A DNA stretch of 64,000 nt from an uncultured Collinsella sp. (GCA_900550195.1 URRB01000008.1:1-64000); one strand, 5' to 3'. Numbered from the stretch's first letter, positions 16,733 to 24,463 are shown. Made by a program: numbers and translations. Notes: a model not told the origin generated them from the letters alone.

Positions 16733-16775
16733 ATGTCTTACGTTGTCATTAACGAAATGACAACGTTGTCATTTC
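16733..16775. promoter_or_regulatory. LacI-type operators of module 3
   Basis: GAAATGACAACGTTGTCATTTC (16754-16775) is a perfect 22-bp palindrome, preceded by a related site ATGTCTTACGTTGTCATT (16733-16750). The core AACGT and flanking CATT match the operators of modules 1 and 2. ACCGTTTACCGGACA (16676-16690) corresponds to the shared 15-base motif of the other modules. Confidence 0.65.
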
Positions 16776-16877
16776 GCAATGCCTTCCTTAAGCAGGAAGG
16801 TTTCCGGGCAGTCCTGACCATCCATCGACGACCAGTTCCATCCACATGCATCGCGCATCAAGTAGCAAAGGAGCTCT

Positions 16878-18656
16878 ATGGACGCCATCGTAAAGATGCT
16901 CGAAAAGCATCAACCGTTCTTCGAGAAGATCTCGAGAAACATCTACCTCCAGGCCATCAAAGACGGATTCCTTGGGTGCATGCCCATCGTCCTTACCTCT
17001 TCGATCTTTCTGCTGATCGCCACCCTTCCCGGCGTAGTTGGCATCACGCTGCCCCAGCCGCTCATCGACTGGTGCAACAAGCTGTACAACTTCACCATGG
17101 GCGTCATGGGCATCATGGTTGCCGGCACCACCGCCAAGAACTTCACGGCTTCCATGAACCGTCGCATGCCCGCCGGCAAGGTGCTCAACGACGGCTCCAC
17201 CATGGTGGCTGCCCAGTGCAGCATGCTGCTGCTCGCTGTTACGCAGTTCACCACCAAGTTCAACGGCTCCGAACTTTCGGTCTTCGATTGCACCAGCATG
17301 GGCACGCGCGGTCTGTTCTCGGCCTATATCGCAGCGTTCATTACCGTGTGGGTCTATAAATTCTGCGTCTCGCGCGATCTGACCATTAAGCTGCCCAAGG
17401 AGGTCCCGGGCGCCATCGCTCAGAACTTCCGTGACATCATCCCCTTCGGTGGAGCTGTCATCATCTGCGGCATCATCGATGTGGTCGTGCGCAACCTCAT
17501 GGGCGTTCCGTTCTCCGAGCTGCTCATCAAGCTGCTCTCCCCGCTCTTTACTGCAGCAGAGACCTACCCCGGACTCATCCTTATTCAGGCAGCCACCGCG
17601 TTCTTCTGGTTTATCGGCGTCCACGGCCCCTCGATCGTCCAGCCGGGCATCGACCCCATCCGTCTTGCCAACCAGGCCGAGAACCTGCAGGTTCTGCTGG
17701 CCGGTGGTCACCCCGCCCACTCCCTCACCTTTAACATGTCGCTCGTAGGTGAGTTCGGCGGCACCGGCGCCACGTTCATCGTGCCGCTTCTGCTGATTCT
17801 CTTTATGAAGTCCAAGCAGCTCAAAGCCGTCGGTAAGGCCTCGATTGTTCCTGTTGCCTTCGCCGTCAACGAACCGCTGCTCTTTGGCGCGCCGATGATC
17901 CTTAACCCCTACATGCTCATCCCCTTTGTTGCCGCCGGCTGCGTCAACGTGAGTGTTGCCAAGTTCTTTATCGACAACGTGGGCATGAACGGCTTCTCCT
18001 TCGTGGTGCCTTGGGCTACCCCTGCCCCCATCGGCATTTTCATCACCACAAACTTCCAGCTTATCGCCCTGGTGTTTGTCGCGATTATCATCTTGCTGGA
18101 CGCCATCATTTACCTGCCGTTCTTGAAGGCATACGATAAGCTGCTCTGCGACCAGGAGGCCGAGCGCGCCGCCGAGCTGGGTCTCGAGTCCGATGGTGCT
18201 GCCACCATCGCCGCCAGCACCTCTGCGCCCGCTGTCGAGCAGACCACCGCTTCCGTCGAGCAGACCGCCGCTGCCGCCGACAGCAAGCCTGTCGCCGATC
18301 AGCCCGAGCCCGCTGCCGATGCATCCGCCAAGAAGGATGTCGACGGCCTGAAGGTCCTCGTCCTGTGCGCCGGCGCCGGCACCTCTGCCATGCTTGCCAA
18401 TGCCATCAAGGAAGGTGCTGCGCAGACCGGAGAGAACATCGCTTCCTCCGCAGGCGCCTATGGTCAGCACACTGCCATCATGGATCAGTACGACGTCATC
18501 GTGCTCGCCCCGCAGGTTCGTAGCTACTACAACGACATGAAGGCCGACACCGATCGTCTGGGCATTAAGCTGCTCGCCCCGCGCGGCAAGGAATATATCG
18601 ACCTTACCCGCGACCCCACTGGCGCCATCAAGTGGCTCCGCGAGAACCTCGACTAG
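16878..18656 (+). CDS. Lactose-type PTS IICB permease, module 3
   Basis: 592 residues. The IIC domain has the family N-terminus (FFEKISRNIYLQAIKDGF) and HGPSIVQP. A long linker rich in Ala, Glu and Thr (about residues 435-485) precedes the IIB domain with Cys in VLCAGAGTSA (about 497). AAAGGAG lies four bases before the ATG. It is close to the module 2 transporter, so the two probably arose by duplication. The downstream lacG3 starts 75 bases later and is probably co-transcribed. Phosphate must come from LacF or an unseen IIA. Confidence 0.87.
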   Translation: MDAIVKMLEKHQPFFEKISRNIYLQAIKDGFLGCMPIVLTSSIFLLIATLPGVVGITLPQPLIDWCNKLYNFTMGVMGIMVAGTTAKNFTASMNRRMPAGKVLNDGSTMVAAQCSMLLLAVTQFTTKFNGSELSVFDCTSMGTRGLFSAYIAAFITVWVYKFCVSRDLTIKLPKEVPGAIAQNFRDIIPFGGAVIICGIIDVVVRNLMGVPFSELLIKLLSPLFTAAETYPGLILIQAATAFFWFIGVHGPSIVQPGIDPIRLANQAENLQVLLAGGHPAHSLTFNMSLVGEFGGTGATFIVPLLLILFMKSKQLKAVGKASIVPVAFAVNEPLLFGAPMILNPYMLIPFVAAGCVNVSVAKFFIDNVGMNGFSFVVPWATPAPIGIFITTNFQLIALVFVAIIILLDAIIYLPFLKAYDKLLCDQEAERAAELGLESDGAATIAASTSAPAVEQTTASVEQTAAAADSKPVADQPEPAADASAKKDVDGLKVLVLCAGAGTSAMLANAIKEGAAQTGENIASSAGAYGQHTAIMDQYDVIVLAPQVRSYYNDMKADTDRLGIKLLAPRGKEYIDLTRDPTGAIKWLRENLD

Positions 18657-18731
18657 TTCCTCCCTCTGTTGGTGCCCGGATCCCCAGTTCGGACACCTCT
18701 CCCTATTCGTATCCCACAGAAAGGATGACTC

Positions 18732-20153
18732 ATGACCAACCCCATGCAGTTCCCCGACGGCTTTGTGTTTGGCGGCGCCACCGCTGCTTACCAGGTTGAG
18801 GGCGAGACCCGTACACACGGCAAGGGCAAAGTGCCCTGGGACGATTTCCTGGCTGCTCAGGGCCGTTTCTCCCCCGACCCCGCAAGCGATTTCTACAACA
18901 AGTACCCGGTCGATATCGACCTGTGCCAGCGCTTCGGCATCAACGGCATTCGTGTCTCCATCGCTTGGAGCCGTATCTTCCCCAGCGGCACTGGTGAGAT
19001 TAACCCCGAGGGTGTTGCCTTCTATCACGAGCTCTTTGCCACCTGCAATAAAGCCGGCGTTATCCCCTATGTCACGCTCGATCACTTTGATACGCCCGAG
19101 GCCTTTTACCAGAACGGCGGCGAGGGCTTCCTGACGCGCACGACGATCGACGCCTTTGTCGAGTACGCCAAGTTCTGCTTTGCCGAGTTCACCGAGGTCA
19201 AGCACTGGTTTACCTTTAACGAGATCCCCGCGACCGCCGAGGGCAGCTTTATCGTCGGCAACTGGCCGCACGGCGAGAAGTATCGCCTGGATAAGGCCTT
19301 CCAGCTCATGCACAACATGATGGTGGCCCATGCCAAGGCCGTCGTCGCCTTCCACGAGGGCGGCTTTGAGGGCGAGATCGGCATTGTCCAGAACCTGGAG
19401 CCCAAGTATCCCCTCGACCCCAACAACGCCGCCGACTGCGAGGCAGCTCGCATGGCCGACGTCATCAACAACCGCTGGGTACTCGACGCCACCTTCCGCG
19501 GCCACTATGCAGCCGACACCATGGAGGCTGCGACCAAGCTGGCCCATATCGCCGGCGGCGAACTCGACGTCCGCGACGAGGACATCGCCGCGCTGACCGC
19601 CGCGCTCCCCTACAACGATTGCCTGGGCGTCAACACCTACAAGTGCCAGTTCCTGCGTGCCGCCGAGGGCGAAAACGACATCAACCACAATGGCACCGGC
19701 GACAAGGGCTCCTCGCGCTGGTTCCTCAAGGGCGTGGGCGAGTCATGCGTGCGCGAAGGCGTACCCACCACCGATTGGGACTGGATTATCTATCCCGAGG
19801 GCCTCTACGACCTGCTGCTGCGCATTAAGAACGATTACCCCAACTACAAGAAGATCTACATCACCGAGAACGGTATGGGCTATAAGGACGACTTCGAGGA
19901 CGGCTTTATCGACGACGCCCCTCGCATCGACTACATGCGTCAGCATCTCGCGTGGATCCTCAAGGCGATTGACGGCGGCGTGAACGTCGACGGCTACTTT
20001 GTGTGGTCGCTGCAGGACCAGTTCTCCTGGACCAACGGCTATAACAAGCGCTATGGCCTGTTCTACATCGACTTTGAGACCCAGAAGCGCTATCCCAAGG
20101 CGAGCGCGTACTGGTATAAGAACGTCTCGGAGACCGGCCTGCTCATGGCCTAG
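18732..20153 (+). CDS. 6-phospho-beta-galactosidase, GH1, module 3 (LacG)
   Basis: 473 residues, closely similar to the module 1 enzyme (FVFGGATAAYQVEGETRTHGKG and the FSWTNGYNKRYG pocket). The acid/base Glu is in FTFNEI (164) and the nucleophile in ITENG. The Trp and Lys/Tyr phosphate ligands are kept. It differs at the subsite loop HFDTPEAF, which is nearer to classical LacG, and its preceding residues read TLDHFD where module 1 has TLHHFD. AAAGGA precedes the start. It is the last gene of module 3 and is followed by a terminator and three palindromic repeats. Confidence 0.9.
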   Translation: MTNPMQFPDGFVFGGATAAYQVEGETRTHGKGKVPWDDFLAAQGRFSPDPASDFYNKYPVDIDLCQRFGINGIRVSIAWSRIFPSGTGEINPEGVAFYHELFATCNKAGVIPYVTLDHFDTPEAFYQNGGEGFLTRTTIDAFVEYAKFCFAEFTEVKHWFTFNEIPATAEGSFIVGNWPHGEKYRLDKAFQLMHNMMVAHAKAVVAFHEGGFEGEIGIVQNLEPKYPLDPNNAADCEAARMADVINNRWVLDATFRGHYAADTMEAATKLAHIAGGELDVRDEDIAALTAALPYNDCLGVNTYKCQFLRAAEGENDINHNGTGDKGSSRWFLKGVGESCVREGVPTTDWDWIIYPEGLYDLLLRIKNDYPNYKKIYITENGMGYKDDFEDGFIDDAPRIDYMRQHLAWILKAIDGGVNVDGYFVWSLQDQFSWTNGYNKRYGLFYIDFETQKRYPKASAYWYKNVSETGLLMA

Positions 20154-20175
20154 TTTCAGCCACATACCCCTTGTC

Positions 20176-20222
20176 GGCCGCATACGAATCCCTCCACGGG
20201 TTCGCATGCGGCCTTTTTGTTT
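20176..20222 (+). terminator. Terminator of lac module 3
   Basis: A 16-base stem with few mismatches (20176-20191 with 20198-20213) followed by TTTTTGTTTT, directly after lacG3. Confidence 0.85.
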
Positions 20223-20243
20223 TGGCTCGGACCTGAGCGGGCC

Positions 20244-20308
20244 GTTTGTCTCAATCTGTAACATCTAGCAGGGATTTTCAATCCTAACTGTTATAGATTT
20301 AGACGAAC
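20244..20308. repeat. Palindromic repeat, subtype A, copy 3
   Basis: GTTTGTCTCAATCTGTAACA arm and TGTTATAGATTTAGACGAAC arm. This is the most degenerate subtype A copy, with interior CTAGCAGGGATTTTCAATCCTAA. Confidence 0.7.
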
Positions 20309-20326
20309 GGGCGACCAGGGCTGAAA

Positions 20327-20387
20327 GATCTCAATCTGTAACACGTAGCCCACTTTTAACCGTCTAACTGTTACAGATCGAGACAAA
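20327..20387. repeat. Palindromic repeat, subtype B, copy 3
   Basis: ATCTCAATCTGTAACA arm, interior CGTAGCCCACTTTTAACCGTCTAAC, and TGTTACAGATCGAGACAAAC arm. It starts 19 bases after the subtype A copy, as in the other modules. Confidence 0.72.
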
Positions 20388-20408
20388 CGCCACAGGTCAA
20401 TCCCTTTA

Positions 20409-20468
20409 ATCTCAATCTGTAACATCTAGCCGAGCTTTTCGGTCCCAGTTGTTACAGATTGAGACGAT
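20409..20468. repeat. Palindromic repeat, subtype A, copy 4
   Basis: ATCTCAATCTGTAACA / TGTTACAGATTGAGACGAT arms with the standard subtype A interior. It extends the A-B pair to A-B-A and ends 65 bases before the antitoxin start codon, so it lies in or next to that promoter region. Confidence 0.72.
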
Positions 20469-20532
20469 TCGACGGTACCGGTCGCTTGGACACGTCGTGG
20501 TACAATTATGCCACGACGCAAAGGAGGTACCC

Positions 20533-20799
20533 ATGTCCGCTTGTGTGCCCGTCCGAGACATGAAGGACACTGCCACATTCACCGCACTTGTTGAGTCTGA
20601 GCGCGACGTCACCGTAACTAAGAACGGCTACGAGGCCATGCACTGCATCAGCAGCGACCAGTATCGCCTCATGCAAGAAGAAATCGCCAAGGCAAAACTG
20701 CTGTCTCGTATGATGATGGCAGAAGACGAAATATCGCAAGGCGACTACAGCGACTACGACTCCTTCGCGACCGCGATACGAGACAAATATGACCTATAA
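20533..20799 (+). CDS. Phd/YefM-type antitoxin
   Basis: 88 residues. The N-terminal half (VPVRDMKDTATFTALVESERDVTVTKNGYEAM) has the Phd/YefM DNA-binding fold signature, in which a beta-alpha unit precedes an NGY turn. The C-terminal half is helical and acidic, as expected for the toxin-wrapping region. AAAGGAGG lies before the ATG at 20533. It overlaps the downstream toxin start by 11 bases, a normal antitoxin-first arrangement with translational coupling. The complex probably represses its own promoter, which starts within 65 bases of a palindromic repeat. Confidence 0.85.
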   Translation: MSACVPVRDMKDTATFTALVESERDVTVTKNGYEAMHCISSDQYRLMQEEIAKAKLLSRMMMAEDEISQGDYSDYDSFATAIRDKYDL

Positions 20800-21094
20800 C
20801 GTCGTAATCCTCAAAAGCGCGCGATATGAGTACGAGAGTATCGTCGGATACCTTGCCCAAATCCTCAAGAATCCGCGCGCAGCAGGCAATTTTGTCGCTG
20901 AGTTTGAATATCAGCTTGATCTGCTTCGCGAGCAGCCGCTCCCACGTCCCCTCTCGCATATGCAAGAGCTGGCGGCACGTAATTACCGATCGTTTCCCGT
21001 CAACAACTACGTGTGCCTTTATAAGTTTGAGCACGAAACAATCTATATCGCCCACGTCTTTCATCAGTCACAGGACTACGCCCGCCTGGTCTAA
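20789..21094 (+). CDS. RelE/ParE-superfamily toxin
   Basis: 101 residues with the RelE/ParE layout: N-terminal strand VVILKSARYEYESIVGYL, two helices, then the strands RNYRSFPVNNYVCLYKF and TIYIAHVFHQSQDY. The length and the preceding Phd-type gene support a type II toxin. Whether it is a ribosome-dependent mRNase (RelE-like) or a gyrase poison (ParE-like) cannot be decided here. The start codon lies within the antitoxin gene, 11 bases before its end. The reading frame appears intact. Confidence 0.85.
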   Translation: MTYNVVILKSARYEYESIVGYLAQILKNPRAAGNFVAEFEYQLDLLREQPLPRPLSHMQELAARNYRSFPVNNYVCLYKFEHETIYIAHVFHQSQDYARLV

Positions 21095-21192
21095 CCCACA
21101 AGCTGAATACTTGGCCCGAGCACATTTGCGCGTCAACGTGAAGCGGTAATCCCCGCGCCGGCAGGGGGCAGAAGTATCGCCTGCAGCGTTAG

Positions 21193-21957
21193 CTAGCAAA
21201 TGACCTGCGTGTGTTCCTCGATGGCGGCACGATCTTCGGCGGTAATACCCGGCTCGCACACCACGGCGTCCAAACTGTCCAGTCGACAGAAGGTGTAGAA
21301 GTCGCGCTTGCCAATCTTGCTGGAATCGGCGATCAGATAGCGCGAGTCGGCCTTGCTAAAGGCGAGCTGCTGGATGCGGCCCTCTTCCATGTTAGACGTA
21401 GACACGTCGCCGTCCAAAATGCCGTTTGCGCCGATAAAGGCTGCGTCGATCCCCAGTGCGCGCAAGGTGTCCTCGGCCGTGGGGCCCACAAAGGCGGCAG
21501 TGCGGCGGCGGTACACGCCGCCCACCAGGCACAGTTCGCAGTCTTCGCGCGCCTCGAGCAGGTTAAACACCGAAAGCGAATTGGTCACAATGCGCAGGCG
21601 AAACGCCGGCAGCATCGAGGCCATCTGCTCAACCGTGGTGCCCGTGCCCAAAAAGATGGTCGAGCCTTCCTCGATAAGCTCCACAGAACGGCGCGCAATC
21701 TGCAACTTTTCCTCGGCATGCTTCGTGCGCTTTTCGCTGTGCGAATACTCATGGCGCAGCATAGCGTGTGGACGGCCCTGCGCACTGCGGGCTCCGCCGT
21801 GCACGCGCTCGATCTCGCCCAGGCTCGCAAGCTCCTCAAGGTCACGGCGGATCGTCATATCCGAGACGCCTAACGCATCCGAAATCTCCTTGACCGAGAC
21901 CGTTCCCTGTTCCTCGAGCAGCTGCCGAACCTTATCCTGTCGCTCCGCTTTAATCAC
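21193..21957 (-). CDS. lacR: DeoR-family transcriptional regulator, LacR-like
   Basis: The N-terminal winged HTH (VSVKEISDALGVSDMTIRRDLEEL, classic DeoR signature) is followed by a sugar-phosphate sensor domain (GTGTTVEQMA, IVTNS, DVSTSNMEE, DSSKIG motifs). I prefer the GTG at 21957, with GAGG seven bases upstream, to the unsupported codon at 21984. LacR proteins of this family repress tagatose-pathway genes and respond to tagatose-6-phosphate. The assignment rests on the neighbourhood and on matching AAACA-N5-GAACA half-sites before this gene, lacA and lacF. Regulation of galM is an alternative. Confidence 0.8.
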   Translation of the reverse strand: MIKAERQDKVRQLLEEQGTVSVKEISDALGVSDMTIRRDLEELASLGEIERVHGGARSAQGRPHAMLRHEYSHSEKRTKHAEEKLQIARRSVELIEEGSTIFLGTGTTVEQMASMLPAFRLRIVTNSLSVFNLLEAREDCELCLVGGVYRRRTAAFVGPTAEDTLRALGIDAAFIGANGILDGDVSTSNMEEGRIQQLAFSKADSRYLIADSSKIGKRDFYTFCRLDSLDAVVCEPGITAEDRAAIEEHTQVIC

Positions 21958-21992
21958 GATGAGTCCTCGCTGTTCCACGCTCACGTCAATTC

Positions 21993-22047
21993 AAACAATA
22001 ACGAACAAATTGTATCAGACTCGCGGGCGTCAGAAATGAACGCCCGC
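21993..22047. promoter_or_regulatory. LacR-type half-site pair and hairpin in the lacR-galM divergent region
   Basis: AAACA-ATAAC-GAACA at 21993-22007 repeats the lacA and lacF pattern with exact 10-base spacing and suggests autoregulation. Next to it, GCGGGCGT/ACGCCCGC (22023-22047) forms a perfect 8-bp hairpin of unknown role. Confidence 0.5.
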
Positions 22048-22162
22048 ACAGCTCCAATCATCACTTTTTTGAGAAAAATACCCCCTGCTTTAGTGGGGTG
22101 TAGTGATAATCTCGCCTGTTCGCGCTACAGTTTGTCCGAAATACCTCGATGTTAGGAACCAA

Positions 22163-23215
22163 ATGATCACTTCCGAGCTTTTCGGCACCGCGCCGTGCGG
22201 TACCCCCGTTCATCGCTACACCCTCAACGGGCCCGAGATCTGCGTTCGCATTATGGACTATGGCGCCACCGTGCTGGGTATCGATGTGCCCGACATTCCC
22301 GGCAACGTGCGCGATGTGGTGCTGGGCTTCGATAAGCTCGAGGATTACTTTGACAACCCCGCCTGCTTTGGCGCGACCATCGGCCCCGTGGCCAACCGCA
22401 CTGCAGGTGCCACGATCACTATCGCTGGCACGGACTGGCATATGCCGGCCAACGAAGGCTCCAACAACCTGCACAGCGACCTTGAGCATGGTCTGCACAA
22501 GCGCGTGTGGGACGTTGAACTCGACGAGACTCACAACGCCGTTCGCATGACCACCTCGCTTGAGGATGGCGAGCTGGGTCTCCCCGGCAACCGCACCTTT
22601 ACGGCCGTGTTTACCGTGACGCGCACCGGCGTCTTTCGCATCGAATATGGCTGCGAGAGCGACCGCGCCACGTACGTGTCCATGACCAACCACACATACT
22701 TTAACCTTGCCGGCCATAACGCCGGCATGGACTGCGAGCACTTCTTTGTTGCTAACGCTGCCCACTACCTGCCCATCAACGAGCAGAACATCCCCACCGG
22801 CGAGATTGCTCCGGTCGAGGGCACGCCGTTTGACTTCCGCGAGCTGCGCCCTGTCGCTCCTGGCATGGAAGCCGATGACCCGCAGATTAAGCAGGCTCGT
22901 GGCTACGACCACTGCCTGTGCATCGATGGCTATCAGTACGGCCGTAATCTGCGCCGTGCGATGCACGTCGAGGAGATGTGGACCGGCCGCGAGCTGGACT
23001 ACTACACCACCGCTCCGGGCGTGCAGCTCTACACCGGCAACTGGCTGGGCGACGAGCACGCCAAGGACGACGCCAACTATGGCTGGGGCGCCGGCTTTGC
23101 CCTCGAGGCAGAGATGTACCCCGACACGCCGCACCATCCGCTGTTCCCCCAGGGCATCGTGGGCCCCGGTCACCCCTACAGCAATGTGATCGAATACCAC
23201 TTTATGAGGCACTAG
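22163..23215 (+). CDS. galM: Aldose 1-epimerase (galactose mutarotase)
   Basis: 350 residues, the usual length of GalM. The family motifs are present: IGPVANRTAG, NEGSNNLHSD, the catalytic His in MTNHTYFNLAG, and YDHCLCIDG before the C-terminal GWGAGFALEAE. It interconverts alpha and beta anomers of galactose or glucose in the cytoplasm. The ATG at 22163 follows AGGAACC; an upstream ATG at 22103 has no such site. It is divergent from the LacR-like regulator. It differs from the LacX-like protein at 1093, which belongs to another branch of the fold. Confidence 0.9.
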   Translation: MITSELFGTAPCGTPVHRYTLNGPEICVRIMDYGATVLGIDVPDIPGNVRDVVLGFDKLEDYFDNPACFGATIGPVANRTAGATITIAGTDWHMPANEGSNNLHSDLEHGLHKRVWDVELDETHNAVRMTTSLEDGELGLPGNRTFTAVFTVTRTGVFRIEYGCESDRATYVSMTNHTYFNLAGHNAGMDCEHFFVANAAHYLPINEQNIPTGEIAPVEGTPFDFRELRPVAPGMEADDPQIKQARGYDHCLCIDGYQYGRNLRRAMHVEEMWTGRELDYYTTAPGVQLYTGNWLGDEHAKDDANYGWGAGFALEAEMYPDTPHHPLFPQGIVGPGHPYSNVIEYHFMRH

Positions 23216-23237
23216 GCCCACAACGCGACATCTCGCA

Positions 23238-23279
23238 CAGCAGCGCCCGCCGGCACCACCGCCGACGGGCGCTTTGCTG
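23238..23279. terminator. Bidirectional terminator between galM and the PTS IIB gene
   Basis: AGCGCCCG (23242-23249) pairs with CGGGCGCT (23266-23273), with extra CAG/CTG pairs outside. It lies between convergent stop codons. T-runs are short, so efficiency is uncertain. Confidence 0.55.
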
Positions 23280-23299
23280 CCTAGTCATTGGGGACGTTC

Positions 23300-23779
23300 T
23301 TAAATGACTAGTTGGATGGGGTCGGGATTGGAGCTGGGGAGATTGCGGATTTCTAGCTCTATGCCGAGCGCCTGCAGTTCTTTGAGGGCAGCAACGTCTG
23401 CGTCGCTCACGGCAACCGCGGGCGTTATGGGGCGCTTGCCCTCCCCTGCCTGCATATGGCCAATGTTGATCTTGGTGATCGGCACACCACCCTTAACCAG
23501 CGCGAGCGCATCGACGGGTGAGTCTACCATGATCAGAATCCATTGACGCGGCGTTGCGGTATGAATGATGTCGATGGTCCTTTGCACCGAGAAAAACCGC
23601 GTCCAAACGCCTTCCGGCGCCGCCACCCTCATGGGTGCCCATTGGCGCGAATCCGCCGCGATCTCATCGTTGACGATTAAAACAAGGTTGGAACCCACGG
23701 CTTCGTTCCACAGCTCAACGTCTTGCCCGTAAATGAAACGGTCATCGATACGCGTGAGAAGGATCTTGGGTTGAGCCAT
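23300..23779 (-). CDS. Mannose/sorbose-family PTS IIB protein without the catalytic histidine
   Basis: 159 residues and full length for the mannose-family IIB domain (KILLTRIDDR at the N-terminus, INIGHMQAGEGKR in the middle, a C-terminal LGIELEIRNLP strand). In active members the first motif reads RxDxRLIHGQ, with a phosphorylated His. Here it is RIDDRFIYGQ, with Tyr at position 17. No IIA, IIC or IID gene is adjacent. It may be a non-transferring paralogue with a sensory or decoy role, or a decaying copy, although the rest of the frame is intact. The start is taken at 23779; an upstream ATG at 23806 is possible. Confidence 0.8.
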   Translation of the reverse strand: MAQPKILLTRIDDRFIYGQDVELWNEAVGSNLVLIVNDEIAADSRQWAPMRVAAPEGVWTRFFSVQRTIDIIHTATPRQWILIMVDSPVDALALVKGGVPITKINIGHMQAGEGKRPITPAVAVSDADVAALKELQALGIELEIRNLPSSNPDPIQLVI

Positions 23780-23936
23780 GGCTGCCCCATTCTGTTTGAG
23801 ACCCATACGAGCGGGACATCACGTTTCCAATATTAGTGCATTTAAAGTGAGAAAAGCCGTCAGAACACTTGCGCGGATGTGCGATGTCCCGTATCATAGA
23901 CAGGCGTTGATGCCTCAGTTGCGTCACCACATGGCC

Positions 23937-24012
23937 GCCAGCGTAGCTCAGTTGGTAGAGCACCGCTCTCGTAAAGCGGGGGTCACCGGTTCGAGCCCGG
24001 TCGCTGGCTCCA
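23937..24012 (+). tRNA. tRNA-Thr (CGT anticodon)
   Basis: A 76-base cloverleaf: acceptor GCCAGCG/CGCTGGC, D-arm GCTCAGTTGGTAGAGC, anticodon stem CCGCT/AGCGG with loop CTCGTAA (anticodon CGT), T-arm CCGGTTCGAGCCCGG, discriminator T and encoded CCA. All stems pair. It is followed by an intrinsic terminator and marks the left boundary of the accessory segment. Confidence 0.95.
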
Positions 24013-24023
24013 TTGCACAAGAT

Positions 24024-24048
24024 AGCCGCCTTCGGGCGGCTTTTTTGT
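24024..24048 (+). terminator. tRNA-Thr terminator
   Basis: AGCCGCC-TTCG-GGCGGCT with a stable tetraloop followed by a T-run, 12 bases after the tRNA. Confidence 0.9.
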
Positions 24049-24463
24049 TGCCGATTTCAGGCGCACATCCGCCGGAATTCGCCCACTCGGTGGACTTCGG
24101 GTTTAATGCTTAGGGGCGGGGATTTACCAAAGTGAAATTTTAATGAAAAGAAACCCAGCTGCAACAATTGCCATGGCGAGGGCTCGAATTGGCCATATAG
24201 ATCTAAAATAGTCACGATACCTTCTCTTTTGCTGGAACGATATATCTATACAAGGTTGTGAGCGGAAAACAAAAATACGTCGATTGCTATCCGACAAACG
24301 GGTCTGGAATTGCATTCACCGGCATTTCGGGGCAGATTGATACACATGTACGAAAGGGAACCTATGTGGTGCGTTGGGTTGGAGCTGCTGCAGGCCCGAT
24401 ATGGATTGCGGTCTTGCGCCCCGATGTCCAAATAGGTTTCTCTCTCTAGACGGGAAGTTGCTC
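24049..24463. other. AT-richer stretch with no confident gene
   Basis: Visibly lower in GC than the flanks. Minus-strand bases from about 24124 to 24220 encode a hydrophobic C-terminal segment (ALAMAIVAAGFLFIKISLW), possibly the end of a truncated membrane protein. A plus-strand ORF at 24258-24449 has only a weak start. Neither is supported well enough to call as a gene. The composition fits imported DNA. Confidence 0.4.

Noticed and set aside
10419..20468. The repeat clusters as a CRISPR array
   Set aside because: The units are long palindromes in groups of two or three with about 20-base gaps, separated by whole operons. There are no equal spacers and no cas genes.
23937..24012. tRNA-Thr as the integration partner of the att fragment
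   Set aside because: The 3' fragment at 28219-28263 has different anticodon, T-arm and acceptor sequences (tRNA-Pro type), so tRNA-Thr cannot be the other att half.
24258..24449. 63-codon plus-strand ORF after tRNA-Thr
   Set aside because: The start is weakly supported, there is no recognisable domain, and the opposite strand is equally open. Left as non-coding.
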